Shown here in pieces: positions 43,876-52,531 of a stretch of 64,000 bases of DNA. The notes beneath the pieces were generated by a model that searched no databases, had not been told where the DNA came from, and saw nothing but the letters and a program-made list of their open reading frames with translations. Made by a program: the position numbers and the translations under genes. Each line of letters opens with the position of its first letter. The stretch's first letter is position 1. The stretch is from positions 26,434-90,433 of the forward strand of contig NZ_KQ949007.1 in assembly GCF_001514265.1 (NCBI RefSeq). The letters are read 5' to 3'. The DNA is from Streptomyces resistomycificus (GTDB lineage Bacteria > Actinomycetota > Actinomycetes > Streptomycetales > Streptomycetaceae).

Positions 43876-43922
43876 GATCGGGGGTTGGCCTGTCCCGACG
43901 CCGGGACAGGCCAACCCCGATC
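43876..43922 (+). terminator. Terminator of the DinG-type helicase gene
   Basis: A 20-bp stem with one bulged G: left arm 43876-43896, right arm GGGACAGGCCAACCCCGATC at 43903-43922, loop GACGCC. It starts 13 nt after the stop codon. Confidence 0.9.
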
Positions 43923-43956
43923 GAAAGCCCTTTGTCACCCGGGCGCGCACAGCACA

Positions 43957-43990
43957 GGGCCCCGGAACCGGCGCAGAGGTCCCGGGGCCC
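43957..43990 (-). terminator. Terminator of lexA
   Basis: Perfect 9-bp arms GGGCCCCGG (43957-43965) and CCGGGGCCC (43982-43990), 44 nt downstream of the lexA stop on the minus strand. Confidence 0.65.
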
Positions 43991-44033
43991 GGTCAGAGGG
44001 CCGGCCGCTCGCACGGGCCGCCGGCCGCGGCCG

Positions 44034-44813
44034 TCACACGCGCCGAAGTACCGCCACCACCTTGCCGAGGATGGTCGCGTCGTCACCGGGAATCGGCTCG
44101 TACGCGGCGTTGTGCGGGAGGAGCCAGACATGGCCGTCCTCGCGCTTGAAACGCTTGACGGTCGCCTCGCCGTCGAGCATCGCGGCGACGATGTCACCGT
44201 TCTCGGCGACCGGCTGGCGGCGGACCGTGACCCAGTCGCCGTCGCAGATCGCGGCCTCGATCATGGAATCGCCGACGACCTTCAGGACGAACAGCTCACC
44301 GTCGCCGACCAACTGGCGGGGGAGGGGGAAGACGTCCTCGACCGATTCCTCCGCGAGGATCGGGCCACCGGCGGCGATCCGGCCGACCAGAGGTACGTAC
44401 GACGCGGCGGGCTTGCCCGCTGTGTCCGTGGGCTGGGCCGAGGAAGCCTGGTCGGAGCCCCGCACCTCGTAGGCACGCGGGCGGTGCGGGTCGCGGCGCA
44501 GGAAGCCCTTGCGCTCCAGTGCCATGAGCTGGTGTGCGACGGACGAGGTGCTGGACAGGCCGACCGCCTGGCCGATCTCCCGCATCGACGGCGGGTAGCC
44601 GCGCCGCTGCACGGAGTCCCTGATGACCTCGATCACCCGGCGTTGCCTGTCCGTGAGTCCGGAGCTGTCCGCCCGGATGCCTGGAGGTCGGCCCGGCAGG
44701 GAGCGCTTGTGCCCCTCGGGATTCATGGCTTCGTTCATCGCATGCACCGGCTCGAGTCGGCCCTGGGAGCGGTCCTGGGCAGTGATGGTGGCGCTGTCTG
44801 CGGTGGTGGTCAC
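44034..44813 (-). CDS. lexA: SOS repressor LexA
   Basis: A 259-residue repressor from GTG 44813 (GAGAGGGG upstream). The N-terminal winged-helix domain is LTDRQRRVIEVIRDSVQRRGYPPSMREIGQAVGLSSTSSVAHQL. The self-cleavage site Ala148-Gly149 lies in GRIAAGGP; catalytic Ser 183 (GDSMIEA) and Lys 220 (EATVKRF) are present, so RecA-stimulated cleavage should work. It represses recA, itself and other DNA-damage genes. An AAACACACGTTC site lies upstream of the start for autoregulation. It is divergent from nrdR. Confidence 0.97.
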   Translation of the reverse strand: MTTTADSATITAQDRSQGRLEPVHAMNEAMNPEGHKRSLPGRPPGIRADSSGLTDRQRRVIEVIRDSVQRRGYPPSMREIGQAVGLSSTSSVAHQLMALERKGFLRRDPHRPRAYEVRGSDQASSAQPTDTAGKPAASYVPLVGRIAAGGPILAEESVEDVFPLPRQLVGDGELFVLKVVGDSMIEAAICDGDWVTVRRQPVAENGDIVAAMLDGEATVKRFKREDGHVWLLPHNAAYEPIPGDDATILGKVVAVLRRV

Positions 44814-44874
44814 GTCGGCCCCTCTCGATGGTCTCCCTGCTGGACAACGGTAGTTGCTTTCGAAAGGTTGCGCC

Positions 44875-44886
44875 AAACACACGTTC
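44875..44886. promoter_or_regulatory. Candidate LexA box upstream of lexA
   Basis: AAACACACGTTC differs from GAAC-N4-GTTC only at the first base, and the flanking G of the right half (GTTCG) also fits the Streptomyces consensus. It lies about 62-73 bp upstream of the lexA GTG. Confidence 0.65.
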
Positions 44887-45223
44887 GAGTGAAAAAACGT
44901 GAATAGCCTGACGCGATCATGTGGCCGGGTGTATAGATGACGCGGCGCCTCGCAGACAAAAGCGCCCATTGTTGTACTCTTCACCGCCGGGGTGGTGGCC
45001 TCGTGGGTGTTGCCCCAGTCTGCCATCCGCCTTTCGGCCCGCTCGGAACCGGCCCCCATCTCTGCCGGAATCCCACGCGCCCTCCCTGCGGCGCCCACGG
45101 TATCTCCGCATGTGTCGCAGCGATACGGCTGTGCGGTTCCGTGCCGGTGGGCCGGTTCGCGCAGGTGGCACGTGGTCCTGCGCGAGCGACACGCGCGCGT
45201 GGCGTGTATGTATGGGCCAATCC

Positions 45224-45236
45224 CCACATCTAGTGG
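45224..45236. promoter_or_regulatory. Candidate NrdR box upstream of nrdR
   Basis: CCACATCTAGTGG, a partial palindrome (CCAC/GTGG around ATCTA) resembling NrdR boxes, about 140 bp upstream of nrdR. NrdR boxes normally occur in pairs; the GTGTATGTATGGG at 45204-45216 could be a weak second one. Inference only. Confidence 0.4.
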
Positions 45237-45375
45237 TTGGATTGCGGCAGCAGCCCAGAAGTTGTGGTCCCCCGGGTCTTCGAGCCTACGGCGATCGCCT
45301 ATGCTGGGGGCTGCTTCGAGGGGCCCAAGGGCCTCCTGGGGCTATTGAGTCTGCTGTGAGGAGGGTTGGAAGTTC

Positions 45376-45936
45376 ATGCACTGCCCCTTCTGCAGGCACC
45401 CCGACAGCCGCGTGGTCGACAGTCGTACGACCGACGACGGCACGTCGATCCGCAGGCGCCGCCAGTGTCCTGACTGCTCCCGTCGTTTCACGACTGTGGA
45501 GACCTGCTCGCTCATGGTGGTCAAGCGGTCCGGAGTCACCGAGCCTTTCAGCCGTACCAAGGTCATCAATGGTGTGCGCAAGGCATGCCAGGGACGGCCT
45601 GTCACCGAGGACGCGCTCGCCCAGCTCGGCCAACGGGTCGAGGAGGCGGTGCGGGCCACCGGAAGCGCCGAGCTGACCACCCACGACGTGGGGCTGGCCA
45701 TACTCGGCCCGTTGCAGGAGCTCGACCTCGTCGCCTATCTGCGATTCGCCTCCGTCTACCGGGCGTTCAACTCGCTCGAGGACTTCGAGGCCGCGATCGC
45801 GGAGCTCAGGGAACAGACGGGATCCCCCGCCGCGGACGACGAAGACCGCGACGGTGCCGACGCGGGGAGCCACGAAGACGACAGCGGGTCCGGAGGGACT
45901 GCTCAGGTTCCCGAGCCCGCACGCGCCGCCGACTGA
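45376..45936 (+). CDS. nrdR: Ribonucleotide reductase transcriptional repressor NrdR
   Basis: A 186-residue repressor of ribonucleotide reductase genes that senses ATP/dATP. The zinc ribbon uses C3, C6, C31 and C34 (MHCPFCRHPD ... RQCPDCSRRF). The ATP-cone domain follows (MVVKRSGVTEPFSRTKVINGVRKACQGRPVTEDAL ... AYLRFASVYRAF). The last 35 residues are a low-complexity Asp/Gly/Ser/Glu tail. It is upstream of nrdJ, 162 bp apart, in the conserved nrdRJ arrangement. Confidence 0.97.
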   Translation: MHCPFCRHPDSRVVDSRTTDDGTSIRRRRQCPDCSRRFTTVETCSLMVVKRSGVTEPFSRTKVINGVRKACQGRPVTEDALAQLGQRVEEAVRATGSAELTTHDVGLAILGPLQELDLVAYLRFASVYRAFNSLEDFEAAIAELREQTGSPAADDEDRDGADAGSHEDDSGSGGTAQVPEPARAAD

Positions 45937-46098
45937 CCGCGGGCCGGCCCCGGACCAAGACTCCGGGCCCAGCCGGGCAACGGCGATGAGAAGACCTGTT
46001 GCGGGCCGTAGTGAGGGTGTCCGCAGCACCAGACAGAACACCGTGTCCCGGGAACATCGGGGCACTTCAGGGCGTTTTAGCCCGTACAGGGAGGCGGC

Positions 46099-48993
46099 AT
46101 GACAGAGACGGCGAGCGGTCCGGCACGGAGTTCCCGCGCCAAGGGCACCAAGGCGACCAAGGGGCTGCGTATCGAGCGCATCCACACCACCCCCGGCGTG
46201 CATCCGTACGACGAGGTGTCCTGGGAGCGCCGTGACGTCGTCATGACCAACTGGCGCGACGGCTCGGTCAACTTCGAGCAGCGTGGCGTCGAGTTCCCCG
46301 ACTTCTGGTCGGTGAACGCGGTCAACATCGTCACCAGCAAGTACTTCCGCGGTGCCGTGGGCACCCCGCAGCGTGAGACCGGCCTCAAGCAGCTGATCGA
46401 CCGCATCGTGAAGACGTATCGGAAGGCCGGCGAGGACTACAAGTACTTCGCCTCGCCCGCTGACGCCGAGATCTTCGAGCACGAGCTGGCGTACGCCCTC
46501 CTGCACCAGATCTTCAGTTTCAACAGCCCCGTCTGGTTCAACGTCGGTACGCCGCAGCCCCAGCAGGTCTCCGCCTGCTTCATCCTGGCCGTGGACGACT
46601 CCATGGAGTCGATCCTCGACTGGTACAAGGAAGAGGGCATGATCTTCAAGGGCGGTTCCGGCGCCGGCCTGAACCTCTCCCGCATCCGCTCCTCCAAGGA
46701 GCTGCTCTCCTCCGGCGGCAACGCCTCCGGTCCGGTCTCCTTCATGCGAGGCGCCGACGCCTCCGCAGGAACGATCAAGTCCGGTGGCGCCACCCGCCGC
46801 GCCGCCAAGATGGTCATCCTCGACGTCGACCACCCCGACATCGAGGACTTCATCGAGACCAAGGTGAAGGAAGAGGAGAAGATCCGCGCCCTCCGTGACG
46901 CGGGCTTCGACATGGACCTGGGCGGCGACGACATCACGTCTGTCCAGTACCAGAACGCCAACAACTCGGTCCGGGTCAACGACACCTTCATGAAGGCCGT
47001 CGAGACGGGCGGCAAGTTCGGCCTGACGTCCCGCATGACCGGTGAGGTCATCGAGGAGGTCGACGCCAAGTCCCTCTTCCGCAAGATGGCCGAGGCCGCC
47101 TGGGCCTGCGCCGACCCCGGCATCCAGTACGACGACACCATCAACCACTGGCACACCTGCCCGGAGTCCGGCCGGATCAACGGCTCGAACCCCTGCAGCG
47201 AGTACATGCACCTGGACAACACGTCCTGCAACCTCGCCTCGCTGAACCTGATGAAGTTCCTGAAGGACGACACCAAGGGCAACCAGTCCTTCGACGTCGA
47301 GCGCTTCGCGAAGGTCGTCGAGCTCGTCATCACCGCGATGGACATCTCCATCTGCTTCGCGGACTTCCCGACCCAGAAGATCGGCGAGAACACGCGCGCG
47401 TTCCGCCAGCTCGGCATCGGTTACGCCAACCTCGGCGCCCTGTTGATGGCGACCGGCCACGCCTATGACTCCGACGGCGGCCGCGCCCTCGCCGGTGCCA
47501 TCACCTCCCTGATGACCGGCACGTCGTACCGACGCTCCGCCGAACTCGCCGCGGTCGTCGGCCCGTACGACGGCTACGCCCGCAACGCGCAGCCGCACCT
47601 GCGGGTCATGAAGCAGCACTCGGACGAGAACACGAAGGCCGTCCGCATCGACGACCTGGACACGCCGATCTGGGCCGCCGCCACGGAAGCCTGGCAGGAC
47701 GTGCTGCGTCTCGGTGAGAAGAACGGTTTCCGTAACTCCCAGGCGTCCGTCATCGCCCCGACCGGCACCATCGGTCTCGCGATGTCCTGCGACACCACCG
47801 GCCTGGAGCCCGACCTGGCGCTGGTCAAGTTCAAGAAGCTGGTCGGCGGCGGCTCGATGCAGATCGTCAACGGCACCGTCCCGCAGGCTCTGCGCCGCCT
47901 GGGCTACCAGGAGGAGCAGATCGAGGCGATCGTCGCCCACATCGCCGACCACGGCAATGTGATCGACGCCCCCGGTCTCAAGCAGGAGCACTACGAGGTC
48001 TTCGACTGCGCCATGGGCGAGCGTTCCATCTCCGCGATGGGCCACGTCCGCATGATGGCCGCGATCCAGCCGTGGATCTCCGGCGCCCTCTCCAAGACGG
48101 TCAACCTGCCGGAGTCGGCGACCGTCGAGGACGTCGAGGAGGTCTACTTCGAGGCCTGGAAGATGGGCGTCAAGGCGCTCGCCATCTACCGCGACAACTG
48201 CAAGGTCGGCCAGCCGCTCTCCGCCAAGACCAAGGAGAAGGAGAAGGCCGAGGTCACGGAGAAGGCCGAGGCGACCATTCGCGAGACGGTCGAGAAGATC
48301 GTCGAGTACCGCCCGGTCCGCAAGCGCCTTCCCAAGGGCCGCCCCGGGATCACGACGTCCTTCACCGTCGGCGGCGCCGAGGGCTACATGACGGCCAACT
48401 CCTACCCGGACGACGGCCTGGGCGAGGTCTTCCTGAAGATGTCGAAGCAGGGCTCGACCCTCGCGGGCATGATGGACGCCTTCTCGATCGCCGTCTCCGT
48501 CGGCCTGCAGTACGGCGTGCCGCTGGAGACGTACGTCTCCAAGTTCACCAACATGCGCTTCGAGCCGGCCGGCATGACGGACGACCCGGACGTGCGGATG
48601 GCGCAGTCGATCGTCGACTACATCTTCCGCCGCCTGGCGCTCGACTTCCTGCCCTTCGAGACGCGTTCGGCCCTCGGTATCCACTCCGCCGAGGAGCGTC
48701 AGCGCCACCTGGAGACGGGTTCGTACGAGCCCTCCGACGACGAGGTCGACGTCGAGGGGCTCGCACAGTCGGCGCCGCGTGCCCAGGAGCTGAAGGCCGT
48801 CGCCACGCCGAAGGCCGAGGTCGAGGTGGCCAAGCCCGCCCCGCAGCAGGCCCACACCAGCGCCGAGCTGGTGGAGATGCAGCTGGGCATCCAGGCCGAC
48901 GCCCCGCTGTGCTTCTCCTGCGGTACGAAGATGCAGCGGGCCGGTTCCTGCTACATCTGCGAGGGCTGCGGCTCGACGAGCGGCTGCAGCTGA
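46099..48993 (+). CDS. nrdJ: Adenosylcobalamin-dependent (class II) ribonucleoside-diphosphate reductase NrdJ
   Basis: A 964-residue oxygen-independent ribonucleotide reductase that makes deoxynucleotides using adenosylcobalamin. Family motifs are FSFNSPVWFNVGTPQPQQVSACFILAVDDSM, GGSGAGLNLSRIRSSKE, the active-site NPCSEYMHLDNTSCNLASLNL and APTGTIGLAMSCDTTGLEP. The C-terminus has a Cys-rich tail (LCFSCGTKMQRAGSCYICEGCGSTSGC) that can serve as redox relay. GGGAGGC precedes ATG 46099. It is the second gene of nrdRJ and ends at a strong terminator. No B12 riboswitch was seen. Confidence 0.97.
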   Translation: MTETASGPARSSRAKGTKATKGLRIERIHTTPGVHPYDEVSWERRDVVMTNWRDGSVNFEQRGVEFPDFWSVNAVNIVTSKYFRGAVGTPQRETGLKQLIDRIVKTYRKAGEDYKYFASPADAEIFEHELAYALLHQIFSFNSPVWFNVGTPQPQQVSACFILAVDDSMESILDWYKEEGMIFKGGSGAGLNLSRIRSSKELLSSGGNASGPVSFMRGADASAGTIKSGGATRRAAKMVILDVDHPDIEDFIETKVKEEEKIRALRDAGFDMDLGGDDITSVQYQNANNSVRVNDTFMKAVETGGKFGLTSRMTGEVIEEVDAKSLFRKMAEAAWACADPGIQYDDTINHWHTCPESGRINGSNPCSEYMHLDNTSCNLASLNLMKFLKDDTKGNQSFDVERFAKVVELVITAMDISICFADFPTQKIGENTRAFRQLGIGYANLGALLMATGHAYDSDGGRALAGAITSLMTGTSYRRSAELAAVVGPYDGYARNAQPHLRVMKQHSDENTKAVRIDDLDTPIWAAATEAWQDVLRLGEKNGFRNSQASVIAPTGTIGLAMSCDTTGLEPDLALVKFKKLVGGGSMQIVNGTVPQALRRLGYQEEQIEAIVAHIADHGNVIDAPGLKQEHYEVFDCAMGERSISAMGHVRMMAAIQPWISGALSKTVNLPESATVEDVEEVYFEAWKMGVKALAIYRDNCKVGQPLSAKTKEKEKAEVTEKAEATIRETVEKIVEYRPVRKRLPKGRPGITTSFTVGGAEGYMTANSYPDDGLGEVFLKMSKQGSTLAGMMDAFSIAVSVGLQYGVPLETYVSKFTNMRFEPAGMTDDPDVRMAQSIVDYIFRRLALDFLPFETRSALGIHSAEERQRHLETGSYEPSDDEVDVEGLAQSAPRAQELKAVATPKAEVEVAKPAPQQAHTSAELVEMQLGIQADAPLCFSCGTKMQRAGSCYICEGCGSTSGCS

Positions 48994-49024
48994 TCCCGGG
49001 CGGCCTCCAGGGCTGAACCCGGTC

Positions 49025-49057
49025 AGGGCGGTGGAGCGCATGTCGCTCCACCGCCCT
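49025..49057 (+). terminator. Terminator of nrdRJ
   Basis: Perfect 14-bp arms AGGGCGGTGGAGCG (49025-49038) and CGCTCCACCGCCCT (49044-49057) with loop CATGT, 31 nt after the nrdJ stop. Confidence 0.9.
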
Positions 49058-49183
49058 TGGTCTACGCGATCCCGGCCGGTCGTATGCGATGCCATCGAGA
49101 TGCCTGTCGTGGGCTTGTCGTCGCAGGTGCCGTGATGGCAGGCTCAGGGGCATGATCAAGAGAATCGAGCCCTTCCGCCTCCG

Positions 49184-50317
49184 TTGAGCGAGGCCGCCGG
49201 GACTGAGCTTCCCGGATCCAGGACCACACTGTTCGACCATGCCCTGCGTCTCCACGGGCTGACCCCCGACGCCCCGCTGCCACGTGATGGTGTGCCGTAT
49301 CCCGACGAAGAGCGTCGTCGCAGTAGGCCGCGGCCAGAGCACCCCCGTGATCGTGAGCAGATCGGGGCCGACGTCGCGGCCGTCCTCGATGAGAACTTCA
49401 GCGACCCACGGTCCGTCCCCGATCAACTGGTCGGCCGTTTTCACGGCATCCACGTGCCCATCCATCCCAACCCACGCGTCGCCGCGGCTGCCTTGCGCGG
49501 AGGCGCACGGGCCAGGGAGGCGGGGCGCCGGCTCGTCAGGCACGGAACCGACACGGACGATGTCGTCGTCGGCCTGTCCCTGCTCGCCGCGGTCGGCACT
49601 GTCGACGATGTTCCGTACATCCAGACCGTCGGACTCCTCTCCTGCACCTTCGGTCCACTCGCGGCGCATGCGATGGAGCGGTTGCCGGACGGCGCGGGTG
49701 CGCTCCTCTGGCTGGCGGATCGAGTAGCCGGCTGGGGGCGGGTCTACGTGGTCGAGGCGCTGTGTCGGCTGGTGGAGGGTCATCCGGACGTCCGTCACTG
49801 GCTGTTGCGGAATGCCGTGGACGGGGACTTCCTCAACGGTTACTTCGCCGGCAAGGTGGCGCTGGCCGCAGGCCTCCACCAGGCCCTCGTTGGAGCGGTT
49901 GCGGATGCCGAGGTCGTGGAGCACGCTGGCAGCCTCCTCCACGTGCTCACCTCTTGCCAGGGCATGGGCATGACGCTCGCGCACTATCCGCACGCCGAGG
50001 AAGCGCTGGCTGCTCTGCTGCGTCACCTTGAGCGGCTGGGGCCTTCGCCCAGCCGCTACTACACCGCCGCACTACTCGCGGGAAGCCTCGGCGAGCACGG
50101 GGACGAGGGCTCGATCGAGTCCGTCGGACGGTGGCAGACCTGTCGGGAGGGCTACGTCGCCCTCCTCGAACGGGAGGAATGGTGCGAAACGGCAAGGAAC
50201 GCCATAGCTGCCGACGATCATCGTTTGCTCTGGCTCGCTGAGTCAGCGTCCCACTTGGTGCTGAGGGCGTTCGGCGACCTGCTTGGTCCTCCGAGGAAAA
50301 GCGCACCTCAGGAATAA
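49184..50317 (+). CDS. Hypothetical protein, helical repeat-like
   Basis: A 377-residue soluble protein that I do not recognise. It starts at TTG 49184, which lacks a clear ribosome binding site, so the true start may be further in. The sequence is rich in Ala/Leu helices with repeating patterns (DDVVVGLSLLAAVGTVDDVPYIQTVGLL, RVYVVEALCRLVEGHPDVRHWLLRNAV, AEEALAALLRHLERLG), suggesting HEAT-like helical repeats as a scaffold. No catalytic motif is visible. It is transcribed alone between nrdJ and the convergent TerD gene. Confidence 0.75.
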   Translation: MSEAAGTELPGSRTTLFDHALRLHGLTPDAPLPRDGVPYPDEERRRSRPRPEHPRDREQIGADVAAVLDENFSDPRSVPDQLVGRFHGIHVPIHPNPRVAAAALRGGARAREAGRRLVRHGTDTDDVVVGLSLLAAVGTVDDVPYIQTVGLLSCTFGPLAAHAMERLPDGAGALLWLADRVAGWGRVYVVEALCRLVEGHPDVRHWLLRNAVDGDFLNGYFAGKVALAAGLHQALVGAVADAEVVEHAGSLLHVLTSCQGMGMTLAHYPHAEEALAALLRHLERLGPSPSRYYTAALLAGSLGEHGDEGSIESVGRWQTCREGYVALLEREEWCETARNAIAADDHRLLWLAESASHLVLRAFGDLLGPPRKSAPQE

Positions 50318-50452
50318 GCGCCTGGCCGCCGGCACTGCTCTCATCCGCAGACCTGCGTCCTCAGGGATGCGCGCATTGCCAGGGCGGCGGCGCCGACTTC
50401 TCGGTGCCGCCGCCCTCACAGCGTGTCGTTCATCCGAAGCGGCAAGGGAGGG

Positions 50453-50986
50453 TCAGGGCCGGCGGGTCCGGCCCATGGTCGCCGTGAACGTCGCGGGGTC
50501 GTCCTCGAAGCCCTGGACGCCGGGATGGAACTCCCAGGTGCCGGAGCCCTCGCGTACGAACTCGCCGACTGTGGCCGCCGTCGCCCCGAGCACCTCCCCG
50601 AAGTTGTCCGCGGCGAGGTCGGTGTAACCCTCACGGATGCGGAGCGCGGGGTTGATCACGCTCACGAAGGTCCGACGTTCCGGCCGCTGCTGTATCACCA
50701 CGCCGACCACCACGCGCGCGTAGCGGGCGTCGAGCCGCTCCAGCTCGACCGTCATGACCTCGTCCCACCCGAAGCCCTTGCCGTCCTTGCTGTCACGGTT
50801 GAGGTAGATGGTGCCGTCGGGGGAGCGGCTGTCGAAGTGCACCACGTAGTCGGGATCCCCGTGCGGATCGCTCGTCAGGTAGGTGGCGGCGACGACGTCC
50901 AGATCGCTGGGCGGCTCTCCAGCCGGACTCGGGTCCCACTTGAGGGCGATCTCGACCTTTCGGATGCCCTTCTTGAGGCCGTTCAC
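50453..50986 (-). CDS. TerD family protein
   Basis: A 177-residue protein from GTG 50986 (GGGGAAG upstream). It has TerD-fold features: KKGIRKVEIALKWDPSPAGEPPSDLDVVAATYLT, an acidic Ca-binding region with DPDYVVHFDSRSPDGTIYLNRDSKDGKGFGWDE (residues spread over two strands), and VELERLDARYARVVVGVVIQQ, with the closing IREGYTDLAADNFGEVLGATAATVGEFVREG. TerD proteins bind calcium and are linked to tellurite and other stress responses. The canonical DLDASAFLL is varied to DLDVVAATYL here. No other ter gene adjoins. Confidence 0.87.
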   Translation of the reverse strand: MNGLKKGIRKVEIALKWDPSPAGEPPSDLDVVAATYLTSDPHGDPDYVVHFDSRSPDGTIYLNRDSKDGKGFGWDEVMTVELERLDARYARVVVGVVIQQRPERRTFVSVINPALRIREGYTDLAADNFGEVLGATAATVGEFVREGSGTWEFHPGVQGFEDDPATFTATMGRTRRP

Positions 50987-51134
50987 CAGACTTCCCCTTC
51001 CCCCGGAGGCGCCGCCCGAACTGCCGGGCGGACAAGGCAGGTTGTCCATCCTGCCACGCGTACGCGTGCGCCCGCCGGAGAGCACTCCGTTCGAGAGTGA
51101 CCTGCGCCACGCCCCGTGGCCTTACCATGGCGCG

Positions 51135-51740
51135 GTGCTGGTCAAGTGGATTCGCTGCACCGTGGTGGACCGCCGCGGTTTCGAGCGGGGGCAGCGAAAG
51201 TGGGCGGGGCTTCTGGGGGAGCCGGGGTTTCGGGGACAGGGTGGTGGATGGAGCCGGGGGCGGCCGGGCGTGGCGCACACTTTCGCCTTCTGGGAGAGCC
51301 GCGCCTTCTACGACTCCTTCATGGCCAGGTCGTACGACCGACTGGCCACGGCGCAGTCGGGCACCTTCAAGGACCGCCAGGCCAAACTGTTCGACTACCG
51401 CTTCGACGTGAAGACCGGCTTCGAACCGCGGTTCTCGGACGCGGACCTGGTACGCGTCGCCCACTGCCGCGTCCACGAGGAGCGCGCCGAGCACTTCACG
51501 CTCATGCAGGAAAAGGTCTGGAACCCCGCGATGGCCGGATCGCCCGGCATGATCCGCGGACTGTTCGGAGAGGCGCCCGGAAGCGAGTTCCTGGTCCTGT
51601 CGATGTGGCTCTCGGCCGCCGAACACGGCAAATACCGCACCGAGCGGGTGGAGCGCCTCGCCCTGAGGGCGCAGACGGAGGCGGACGTCGCGTCCCTCAC
51701 GGGCGACATCGTGGAGCTGGAACCGAGCTGGACGGTGTGA
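51135..51740 (+). CDS. DUF4937/YdbC-type protein with two ABM-like domains
   Basis: A 201-residue protein from GTG 51135. It begins VKWIRCTVVDRRGFERGQRKWAGLLGEPGF and contains HTFAFWESRAFYDSFMARSYDRLA, then a second, similar half (RVAHCRVHEERAEHFTLMQEKVWNPAMAGSPGMIRGLFGEAPGSEFLVLSMWLSAAEHGKY). The two halves look like dimeric alpha/beta-barrel (ABM) units with conserved Trp and Ser/Tyr. The family is uncharacterised. Confidence 0.82.
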   Translation: MLVKWIRCTVVDRRGFERGQRKWAGLLGEPGFRGQGGGWSRGRPGVAHTFAFWESRAFYDSFMARSYDRLATAQSGTFKDRQAKLFDYRFDVKTGFEPRFSDADLVRVAHCRVHEERAEHFTLMQEKVWNPAMAGSPGMIRGLFGEAPGSEFLVLSMWLSAAEHGKYRTERVERLALRAQTEADVASLTGDIVELEPSWTV

Positions 51741-51859
51741 CGTCCCGGTCGGCGGCTCGTGGCTCTTGATGTGGCCGCTGGTGCGGAAAGTGTGTGACCT
51801 ACGCTGTATGGAGGCCGTAGGAGTGCTCTATGAGCCGTCACTCGATCTAGGGTCTTGGC

Positions 51860-52519
51860 ATGGCACGACCACGGCGCATCGTCCTTGTCCGGCACGGCGA
51901 GTCAACGGGCAATGTTGATGACACCGTGTACGAGCGTGAACCCGACCACGCCCTGGCCCTGACCGACCGGGGCCTGCAGCAGGCAGAGGAGACGGGCAAG
52001 CGGCTGCGCGAGGTGTTCGGACGCGAGCGCGTCAGCGTGTACGTCTCTCCGTATCGCCGAACGCACGAGACCCTGCGTGCCTTCCACCTGGACCCCGAGC
52101 TCATACGGGTGCGCGAGGAGCCCCGGCTGCGCGAGCAGGACTGGGGAAACTGGCAGGACCGCGACGACGTGCGGCTTCAGAAGGCCTATAGGGACGCGTA
52201 CGGGCACTTCTTCTACCGTTTCGCTCAGGGGGAGTCCGGGGCCGACGTGTACGACCGCGTCGGCAACTTCCTGGAGAGCCTGTACCGCAGCTTCGAGGCA
52301 CCCGACCACCCCTCCAACGTCCTGCTCGTCACGCACGGTCTGGCCATGCGGTTGTTCTGCATGCGCTGGTTCCACTGGACGGTCGCGGAGTTCGAGTCAC
52401 TCGCGAATCCCGGGAACGCGGAGATGCGGATGCTCGTTCTGGGAGACGACGGCAAGTATGTGCTCGACCGGCCCTTCGACCGATGGCGGGATCCGGAGCC
52501 GTACGGGATCACCGGATAG
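51860..52519 (+). CDS. Histidine phosphatase (phosphoglycerate mutase-like) family protein
   Basis: A 219-residue enzyme. It has the catalytic RHG motif near the start (IVLVRHGESTGNVD), the partner Arg in YVSPYRRTHETL, Glu in REEPRLREQDWGN, and the second catalytic His in NVLLVTHGLAMRLF. This branch includes phosphomonoesterases of broad range. It ends 12 bp before the ADP-ribosylglycohydrolase gene, so the two form an operon. The substrate is unknown. Confidence 0.9.
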   Translation: MARPRRIVLVRHGESTGNVDDTVYEREPDHALALTDRGLQQAEETGKRLREVFGRERVSVYVSPYRRTHETLRAFHLDPELIRVREEPRLREQDWGNWQDRDDVRLQKAYRDAYGHFFYRFAQGESGADVYDRVGNFLESLYRSFEAPDHPSNVLLVTHGLAMRLFCMRWFHWTVAEFESLANPGNAEMRMLVLGDDGKYVLDRPFDRWRDPEPYGITG

Positions 52520-52531
52520 AGTGGCAGGGCG

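Larger units (their letters stand above)
44814..45375. promoter_or_regulatory. Divergent lexA/nrdR regulatory region
   Basis: 562 bp without a supported gene. The lexA side contains a LexA-box-like site at 44875-44886. The nrdR side contains a NrdR-box-like partial palindrome CCACATCTAGTGG at 45224-45236. No cobalamin riboswitch (B12-box) was recognised in front of nrdR or nrdJ. Confidence 0.6.

Noticed and set aside
45937..46098. Cobalamin riboswitch in front of nrdJ
   Set aside because: I looked for the B12-box in the nrdR-nrdJ gap and upstream of nrdR and found no match. In other streptomycetes, as I recall, the B12 riboswitch controls the class I reductase genes instead.
45286..49095. 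Very long minus-strand open frame antisense to nrdR and nrdJ
   Set aside because: It mirrors the codon structure of nrdJ, which has full family motifs. High GC makes such antisense frames common, and the translation has no domain pattern.
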